The notes under the pieces were generated by a model. It was not told the origin of the DNA. It saw only the letters and a list, made by a program, of their open reading frames with translations, and searched no databases. The position numbers and the translations under genes were made by a program. Shown here piece after piece: positions 13,855-19,110 of a stretch of DNA of 19,110 nt. How positions within the stretch are numbered: the first letter of the stretch is position 1; each line of letters opens with the position of its first letter. Origin of the DNA: Chloroflexota bacterium (GTDB lineage Bacteria > Chloroflexota > Ktedonobacteria > Ktedonobacterales > Ktedonobacteraceae); assembly GCA_902810755.1 (NCBI GenBank), contig CADDYT010000127.1:1-19110 (forward strand), read 5' to 3'.

Positions 13855-15405
13855 TCAGTGTACAAGTGCGGTACCAATTACCTGTAACGTATTAAGAACG
13901 GACGGCTCCATCAAAAACGTGAAGGGAGCCGGTTGCACTCCAATATAGAATATCAGGGCGAGCAAGGGCAAGATCGTCAGGAATTCACCGAAATTGATGT
14001 CAAAGAGCGTGCCCTTGCGTTCGAGCGCGGCTACCGGCCCCTCCGTCTTCTGCGGGCCTTCCATAAGGCCGAGGAAGAAACGGGTGAGGTACCAGGCGGC
14101 AGGCACGATGACGGCGGTTGCCAGCACGCCGTAGACGATGTTGTGCTGGAAAATGCCGAGCATGGCCAGGAACTCACCGGCGAAGCTGTTCAGGCCGGGC
14201 AGGCCGAGCGACGAGAGAACCGCGATCATCAGCACCGTTGCCAGCACGGGAATGCGCAGGGCCAGGCCGCCGTAGTCGCTCAGGCGGCGCGTGCTGGTGC
14301 GCGCCTCGATGAAGCCAACGATCAGGAAGAGGGCGGCGGTGGTGATGCCATGATTGACCATCTGTAAGATCGACCCCTCAATGCCCTGGATGTTAAAGGC
14401 GAAGATACCCAGCACGATCAGACCGAGATGGCTGATACTCGAATAACCGAGCAGCCGCTTGAGATCGTTCTGCACCAGCGCCAGCAGCGCGCAGTAGAGG
14501 ATGCTGATGACGGCCAGGATGCTGAAGAGCGGGGCCAGCGTGTGCGCCGCCGCCGGGAAGAGCGTCACGCAGAAGCGCAGGAAGCCATACGCGCCTGTCT
14601 TGGACATGGCCCCGGCCAGCAGAGCGGTGACGGGCGCGGGCGCTTCGGCATAGGCATCCGGCAGCCAGCTATGGAACGGCACCAGCGGCGTTTTGACGGC
14701 GAAGGCGGCGGCAAAGGCCAGGAAAAGCCAGGTCTGCGTCGTGCTGCTCAGCTTCGCGTTCAGCAGCGTTGCCAGATCAAGCGTGTATGCGCCGCCTGCC
14801 GCCTGCTGGTGGAAGTAGCCGAGGGCAATGATGCCCGCCAGCATCAAGAGACTGCCCACCGAGGTGTAGAGGACGAACTTGAAAGCGGCATAGATGCGTC
14901 GCTCTCCGCCCCACGTACCGACCAGCAGGTAGGCCGGAATGAGCATCAGTTCCCAGAAAATGTAGAACAGGAAGAGATTGGTAGAGAGGAAAACGCCCAG
15001 AATGCCGCACTCCAGCAGCAGCATGAAGGCCATGTAATTCTTGACCTTCTGCTCGATGCGGTACGAGGCTGCGATACACACCGCTGTCAGCAGGCTGGCG
15101 AGGACGACGAGCAGCAGGCTGATGCCATCTACGCCCAGGCTGTAGTTGATACCAATGCCGGGAATCCAGCTCAGAAATTCGTTAAACTGGAACGTGCCGT
15201 TGGCGGCGTTGCTCGTAATGGGAACGGTGGCGGAGACGTTGGCCTCTGAGTAGAGCAGCATCAGCGCCAGGGCAAAGATGAAATCGAGGATGGCGAATCC
15301 CAGGGCCACGCCGCGCAGCAGGCCGTGCTGCTTCCCCGGCAAGAGTAAGACGACGATTGCTCCCAGCAGGGGGAGAAGGACGATGGTCGACAGAAGTGGA
15401 AACAT
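13855..15405 (-). CDS. nuoM: NADH-quinone oxidoreductase subunit M (complex I)
   Basis: A 516-residue antiporter-like membrane subunit forming one of the proton channels of complex I. About 14 transmembrane segments are visible. Key channel residues are present: E152 in IFWELMLIPAYLLVGTWGG (TM5), K238 in FAVKTPLVPFHSWLPDAYAEAP (TM7) and E411 in FAGEF (TM12, where NuoM typically has Glu rather than Lys). Length is typical for the family. The frame opens at a TTG (15423), but a strong AGGAGGGAGAG directly precedes ATG 15405, leaving a 14-nt gap after the nuoL stop. It is co-transcribed with nuoL. A repeat element follows before nuoN. Confidence 0.97.
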   Translation of the reverse strand: MFPLLSTIVLLPLLGAIVVLLLPGKQHGLLRGVALGFAILDFIFALALMLLYSEANVSATVPITSNAANGTFQFNEFLSWIPGIGINYSLGVDGISLLLVVLASLLTAVCIAASYRIEQKVKNYMAFMLLLECGILGVFLSTNLFLFYIFWELMLIPAYLLVGTWGGERRIYAAFKFVLYTSVGSLLMLAGIIALGYFHQQAAGGAYTLDLATLLNAKLSSTTQTWLFLAFAAAFAVKTPLVPFHSWLPDAYAEAPAPVTALLAGAMSKTGAYGFLRFCVTLFPAAAHTLAPLFSILAVISILYCALLALVQNDLKRLLGYSSISHLGLIVLGIFAFNIQGIEGSILQMVNHGITTAALFLIVGFIEARTSTRRLSDYGGLALRIPVLATVLMIAVLSSLGLPGLNSFAGEFLAMLGIFQHNIVYGVLATAVIVPAAWYLTRFFLGLMEGPQKTEGPVAALERKGTLFDINFGEFLTILPLLALIFYIGVQPAPFTFLMEPSVLNTLQVIGTALVH

Positions 15406-15419
15406 TGCTCTCTCCCTCC

Positions 15420-17393
15420 TCAATGAATCGCGTAGTACAGGACAATCAGGACGACGCCGACGAGGATGGCGAGGGCGTAGTTGCGCACGTAGCCAGTTTG
15501 CAGCCTCCGCAGCGCGCCGCTCAGGCTCCGAAAGAGCCAGCCAATGCCGCGACTGCCGCCATCAAGCACATCGCCTTCCAGATAGCGCGAGAACTCGCGT
15601 CCGCTCCAGAGAATCGGTCGAATCAGCACCGTTTCCAGCGCCTCGTCCACATAATACTTATGGAAAGCGAACTGGTAGAGCGGATTCTTGTTCTCCCTGT
15701 AGCGGAAGCCCTTGCCGTAGAGCGCCCACGCGCCGAGAATGCCGAGCAGGGCCAGCCCGATACTCAGCCCGGTCGAGACCCACGCCAGGCCAATTGAAGC
15801 CTGCGGGGTAGCGACGCCGGTAAAGACGGTGGCTAGGAAGCTCTCAAACGGGTGAGCGTTGGGCAGGCCGAAGATCGCGTATGAGCCGATGAGGCCGCCG
15901 ATGACCGAGAGAACGGCCAGGATGATGAGCGGAACGGTCATGACCGGCCCGGCTTCGTAGATGTGGTTGTAGCTGACCGCGCCGCCGTGATGGCCTGCCG
16001 GACCTTCCTCTTCATCCTCCGGTTCCTCCGCGACGATGGCTGCGCTGGCCCCGCGATAATTACCGGCGAAGATACCGAAGACGAGACGGAACATGTAGAA
16101 GGCGGTCAGCCCGGCGGTCAGCAGGCCGATGCCCCAGAGGACATAGTACCAGGCATTGCCGCTGCTCGTCGCCTGCGCCAGCACGGAACTGAGAATGTCG
16201 TCCTTGCTCCAGAAGCCGGAGAGCGGCGGGATACCGCTGATGGCCAGCGCAGCGATCAGGAATGTCCAGAAGGCGACGGGCAGTTTCTGGCGCAGCCCGC
16301 CCATGGCGCGCATGTCCTGCTGGCCGTTGAGCGCGTGGATGACGACGCCAGCAGCCAGGAAGAGCAGGGCCTTGAAGTAGGCATGCGTGGTCAGGTGGAA
16401 GATACCGGCGCTGTAGTTATGCACGCCCTCGCCCAGGAACATGTAGCCAAGCTGGCTGATCGTCGAGTAGGCCAGCACGCGCTTGATGTCAAGTTGGAAG
16501 ATGGCAATGCTGGCGGCGAAGAGCGCGGTCACGCCGCCAATGCCAGCCACGACCGCCAGCGCGATGGGCGCGTTCTGGAAGAGCGGGTTGGCGCGAGCCA
16601 CGAGGTAGACGCCAGCCGTGACCATCGTGGCGGCGTGGATGAGCGCGCTGACAGGGGTGGGGCCTTCCATTGCGTCGGGCAGCCACATGTAGAGCGGTAA
16701 CTGCGCCGATTTGGCTGTGCAGGCCAGGAAGAGCAGCAGGCAGATGGCGGTCAGCACGCCGCTGTTCGGCATGGGCTGCGCGAAGACGCCGGTGTAGTTG
16801 AGCGTGCCGAATTGCATGAAAATCAAAAATATCGCCAGCATCAGGCCGAAGTCGCCGATGATGTTGATGACCAGGGCCTTGCGCGCCGCCGCCACCGCCG
16901 TTCTGCGTTGATACCAGAAGCCGATGAGCAGGAACGAGGCCAGGCCGACCAGCCCCCAGCCGATGAGCAGGAAGAGAAAATTGTCGGCAGTCACCAGTAG
17001 CACCATAGCGAAGACGAAAAAGTTCATGTAGGCGAAGAAGCGCCAGAAACCGGGGTCGCCCTCCATGTAGCCGGCGGAATAGATGTGGATAAGCAGGCCC
17101 ACGCCGGTGATAATCAGCAGCATGGTAGCCGAAAGCGGATCGAGCAGTTGCCCGAAAGGGATTTGCAGGCTACCGGAACCAACCCAGGTGTAATAGATGG
17201 TATCATTGACGCGGGACGCTGCCGGTGTGCCGAGTACCGAGAAAAAGTTCAGCAGGGCGAAGAGGAAGGCCCCGCCGACGGCAGTCCAGGCAATGGTTAA
17301 GATGCCGCCGCGCGGCAGCGTTCTGCCAATCAGCCCCAGGATGATGAAGCCGAGCAGGGGCAGCAGCAGCACCCAGATACTCAGATTGACCAT
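15420..17393 (-). CDS. nuoL: NADH-quinone oxidoreductase subunit L (complex I)
   Basis: A 657-residue subunit, the most distal antiporter-like proton channel of complex I, whose C-terminus typically forms the long lateral helix along the membrane arm. About 16 hydrophobic segments are visible. Expected residues: D181 (IIGDFG), K228 (AKSAQLPLYMWLPDAMEGPT, TM7) and K397 (FWSKDDIL, TM12). The TM5 motif normally written WEGVGL reads W146-G147-L148-V149-G150 here, so the conserved glutamate is Gly. An acidic insert (EEPEDEEEGPAGHHGG, about 456-471) lies in a loop after the channel core. ATG 17393 follows GAGG by about 10 nt; the nuoK stop is 6 nt upstream. Confidence 0.97.
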   Translation of the reverse strand: MVNLSIWVLLLPLLGFIILGLIGRTLPRGGILTIAWTAVGGAFLFALLNFFSVLGTPAASRVNDTIYYTWVGSGSLQIPFGQLLDPLSATMLLIITGVGLLIHIYSAGYMEGDPGFWRFFAYMNFFVFAMVLLVTADNFLFLLIGWGLVGLASFLLIGFWYQRRTAVAAARKALVINIIGDFGLMLAIFLIFMQFGTLNYTGVFAQPMPNSGVLTAICLLLFLACTAKSAQLPLYMWLPDAMEGPTPVSALIHAATMVTAGVYLVARANPLFQNAPIALAVVAGIGGVTALFAASIAIFQLDIKRVLAYSTISQLGYMFLGEGVHNYSAGIFHLTTHAYFKALLFLAAGVVIHALNGQQDMRAMGGLRQKLPVAFWTFLIAALAISGIPPLSGFWSKDDILSSVLAQATSSGNAWYYVLWGIGLLTAGLTAFYMFRLVFGIFAGNYRGASAAIVAEEPEDEEEGPAGHHGGAVSYNHIYEAGPVMTVPLIILAVLSVIGGLIGSYAIFGLPNAHPFESFLATVFTGVATPQASIGLAWVSTGLSIGLALLGILGAWALYGKGFRYRENKNPLYQFAFHKYYVDEALETVLIRPILWSGREFSRYLEGDVLDGGSRGIGWLFRSLSGALRRLQTGYVRNYALAILVGVVLIVLYYAIH

Positions 17394-17399
17394 AACTAT

Positions 17400-17699
17400 T
17401 TAGCCTCGTAACACATTCATGTCGTCAACATCGATATCGTGGCGCGTGCGGAAGATCGAGACGATGATAGCCAGGCCCACCACCACCTCGGCGGCGGCAA
17501 CCGTCAGCACGAGAAAGACGAACATCAGGCCATCCGCCGAATTGAGAAAGTGAAAGAAGGTCACGAACGAGAGATTGACGGCATTTAACATCAGTTCAAT
17601 GGACATGAAGATAATGAGCGGGTTGCGCCGGATGAGGACGCCGACGACGCCAACTGTAAAGAGCAGCGCGCTCACAATCAGATACGCTGATAGCGGCAT
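17400..17699 (-). CDS. nuoK: NADH-quinone oxidoreductase subunit K (complex I)
   Basis: This 99-residue, three-helix membrane subunit is related to MrpC and lies beside NuoJ and NuoN in the membrane arm. Both conserved in-membrane glutamates of the proton pathway are present: E35 in [13 protein letters not shown] and E71 in [12 protein letters not shown]. Length is typical. ATG 17699 is preceded by GGAGG with 6-7 nt spacing, 12 nt after the nuoJ stop. The short spacing on both sides supports one nuoI-to-nuoN transcript. Confidence 0.97.
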   Translation of the reverse strand: MPLSAYLIVSALLFTVGVVGVLIRRNPLIIFMSIELMLNAVNLSFVTFFHFLNSADGLMFVFLVLTVAAAEVVVGLAIIVSIFRTRHDIDVDDMNVLRG

Positions 17700-17711
17700 A
17701 CAAAACCTCCT

Positions 17712-18245
17712 CTACGCCTTTCTGCCCAGCACTAACGCGCCCAGGATGGCGACGACGATCAGCAGGCTTGTCACCTCGAATGGGAAGGCGAAGCCGTGGA
17801 AAAGCGCCATGCCGAATGCCTGCGTATCGCCGCCAAAGGCGCTGACCGCATGCGAGTAGCTGTTCGCGCCGTGAGCCACCGCCGCGCTGTCGATGCTGGT
17901 GCCGGTGAAGAGCATGTAACTGAGCGCGCCCACCAGCACGAGGCCCAGCACGGCGGCCACGCCGCGCTGCCAGCCGATGCGATCCGGTAGTTCGGTATCG
18001 CTGCTCTCGCTTGCAAGCATGGTGACGACGAACAGAAAGAGGACCATGATGGCCCCGGCATAGATCAGAATCTGCACTATGGCAATGAACATGGCCCCCA
18101 GTTGCAGGTAAAAGAGCGCGATGAAAAGTAGCGTAAGAATCAGGCTCAGCGCGCTGTGAACGGCGTTCTTGAAGGCGATGACGCCGATAGCCGAGGCGAC
18201 GCTGGCGATGGCCAGTACAAAAAAGGTAATGACGGTCAGGGTCAT
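17712..18245 (-). CDS. nuoJ: NADH-quinone oxidoreductase subunit J (complex I)
   Basis: A 177-residue, five-helix membrane subunit. The hallmark third-helix segment is clear at about residues 56-77 (IVQILIYAGAIMVLFLFVVT), which in other complex I structures contains the pi-bulge that changes during turnover. Length is within the family range. The ATG (18243-18245) overlaps the nuoI stop as ATGA, indicating translational coupling, and GGAGG lies inside the end of nuoI. It links the quinone-site region to the antiporter-like subunits. Confidence 0.96.
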   Translation of the reverse strand: MTLTVITFFVLAIASVASAIGVIAFKNAVHSALSLILTLLFIALFYLQLGAMFIAIVQILIYAGAIMVLFLFVVTMLASESSDTELPDRIGWQRGVAAVLGLVLVGALSYMLFTGTSIDSAAVAHGANSYSHAVSAFGGDTQAFGMALFHGFAFPFEVTSLLIVVAILGALVLGRKA

Positions 18246-18901
18246 GGCGCGACCTCCCTCTCTTCGTCTCGCTCTTTGCGCTCGAACGGTCGCCTGTCCT
18301 CGTCCTGCTCCGGGTCAACGATCCAGACCTCGCGCTCTGTCTCCAGAGTACCGAGGCCAACGGCGGCGGCGCTGGCCTCTGAGCCATCGAAGACGCCGCT
18401 TTCCTGCGGTACGGGCTGCGGGGCCTCATCGGGCGGGGGCGGCTGCTCAAACCAGACGGCGGCTGAGCCAACGGTTGCCTGCCCGATCGGTTCCAGCAAT
18501 TGCTCTTTGTGGTAGACGAGGTCTTCCGGGTAGTAGGCCGCCAGCTTGTATTCGCGTTCCAGCGTAATCGCGCCTGTGGGGCAGGCCGCCTCGCAGTAGC
18601 CGCAGAAGATGCAGCGCAGCAGGTTGACATCAAAGACCTTCGCGTAGCGTTCGCCGGGCGAGACGCGATGCTCCTCCGTGTTCTCGTCTGCCTCAATGTA
18701 GATGGCGTCGGCGGGACAGGCGCCCGCGCACAGGTAGCAGCCGACGCAGCGTTCCAGCCCGTTCTCATAACGGTGCAGCACGTGCCGTCCCCGGAAACGC
18801 GGGGGCAGTTCGCGCTCCTGCTCCGGGTACTTCACCGTCGTCGGCTTTTTCCCCATATTCTTCAGGGTCGTTTTCAACCCCTTCATGATATCAAAAGACA
18901 T
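18242..18901 (-). CDS. nuoI: NADH-quinone oxidoreductase subunit I (complex I, two 4Fe-4S clusters)
   Basis: This 219-residue ferredoxin-like subunit carries clusters N6a and N6b, passing electrons towards the quinone-site cluster N2. The two cysteine motifs are complete: C52-x2-C55-x2-C58-x3-C62 (CVGCYLCAGACP) and C97-x2-C100-x2-C103-x3-C107 (CIFCGYCEAACP). The core ends near residue 145. The last ~75 residues are an unusual Pro/Glu/Asp/Arg-rich extension, probably disordered. ATG 18901 has GAGGG 9 nt upstream, and that site lies in one copy of a 41-bp direct repeat. It is the first nuo gene in the window. The repeats upstream suggest that a gap separates it from whatever precedes it, normally nuoH. 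Confidence 0.97.
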   Translation of the reverse strand: MSFDIMKGLKTTLKNMGKKPTTVKYPEQERELPPRFRGRHVLHRYENGLERCVGCYLCAGACPADAIYIEADENTEEHRVSPGERYAKVFDVNLLRCIFCGYCEAACPTGAITLEREYKLAAYYPEDLVYHKEQLLEPIGQATVGSAAVWFEQPPPPDEAPQPVPQESGVFDGSEASAAAVGLGTLETEREVWIVDPEQDEDRRPFERKERDEEREVAP

Positions 18902-18910
18902 GTCTGTGTT

Positions 18911-19024
18911 CCCTCTATATACTCTTCTGTGTTAACCTCTACCCCTCCAGGTAGCCGTTGGAAGGATGTGATTACCATCCCCACCCTCTATATACTCTTC
19001 TGTGTTAACCTCTACCCCTCCAGG
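18911..19024. repeat. 41-bp perfect direct repeat upstream of nuoI
   Basis: Copies 18911-18951 and 18984-19024 are identical over 41 bp (CCCTCTATATACTCTTCTGT ... CCCTCCAGG) and are separated by 32 bp. The first copy carries the CCCTC that, on the minus strand, gives nuoI its GAGGG ribosome binding site. The second copy ends in the CCAGG that begins the next inverted-repeat element. It suggests a leader duplication linked to that element. Confidence 0.92.
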
Positions 19025-19110
19025 CCACCCGCAAGGGGTGGCCCTACTATATACGTCGCCACCCTACGTCGTTGCTCACGGAGCGAGCGTGGCATGTAGA
19101 GTAGGGTCAT
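19020..19110. repeat. Second MITE-like inverted-repeat element, cut by the window edge
   Basis: The left arm 19020-19055 (CCAGGCCACCCGCAAGGGGT ... CTACTATATACG) closely matches the left arm of the element at 13716. A different core of about 38 bp follows. The right arm begins at about 19093 with CATGTAGAGTAGGG, matching the form found inside nuoN, and runs off the window. It lies in the upstream region of nuoI. Confidence 0.8.

Noticed and set aside
17596..18768. 390-codon minus-strand frame overlapping nuoI, nuoJ and nuoK
   Set aside because: It runs in another frame through three well-supported genes and its translation is low-complexity and Arg/Ser/Pro-rich, typical of an out-of-frame shadow.
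1..19110. tRNA, rRNA, transposase or toxin-antitoxin genes
   Set aside because: No cloverleaf with a TTCGANNC-type arm, no rRNA core sequence, and no transposase or classic toxin-antitoxin motif was recognised on reading both strands.

Overview
The window reads as a chromosomal segment of a GC-rich, free-living bacterium. Every confidently called gene lies on the minus strand; the only plus-strand candidate is a 26-residue membrane peptide. Gene content (proton-pumping complex I genes, two class A penicillin-binding proteins, an Rpn-type nuclease with a coiled-coil tail) and short hairpin repeats built on CTTGCGGGT would fit a Chloroflexota/Ktedonobacteria-like genome. That assignment comes from memory of such genomes and was not tested.

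Layout from left to right. 141-1782: an APC-family amino acid permease with a Rho-independent terminator behind it. 1792-2190: an AT-rich intergenic region with a candidate small plus-strand ORF. 2126-3948: a two-gene unit, promoter - Rpn-like PD-(D/E)XK nuclease - DinB-family protein - terminator, in which the DinB ribosome binding site overlaps the nuclease stop codon. 4056-5024: a calcineurin-like metallophosphoesterase. 5086-10563: two tandem paralogous class A penicillin-binding proteins (742 and 1011 residues) that polymerise and cross-link peptidoglycan. 10809-11474: a MerR/excisionase-type HTH regulator. 11841-18901: the distal part of the complex I operon, transcribed nuoI-J-K-L-M-N and closed by a 42-bp perfect palindrome. 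NuoI carries the two 4Fe-4S clusters of the hydrophilic arm; J, K, L, M and N form the membrane proton-pumping arm. nuoH and earlier genes would lie beyond the right edge.

The most unusual feature is a family of MITE/REP-like inverted repeats around the nuo genes: a complete 100-bp copy between nuoM and nuoN, a copy running off the right edge next to a 41-bp direct repeat upstream of nuoI, and a half copy inside the nuoN reading frame, where it encodes part of an extra linker before the last transmembrane region. A related cluster of nested hairpins sits just beyond the operon. NuoL also appears to lack the conserved glutamate of transmembrane helix 5, while NuoM and NuoN keep theirs. I see no tRNA, rRNA, CRISPR array, transposase or clear defence system. 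No wholly new system is evident; the repeat-in-gene case, the NuoL substitution, the Rpn-DinB pair and the small membrane ORF are the best leads.
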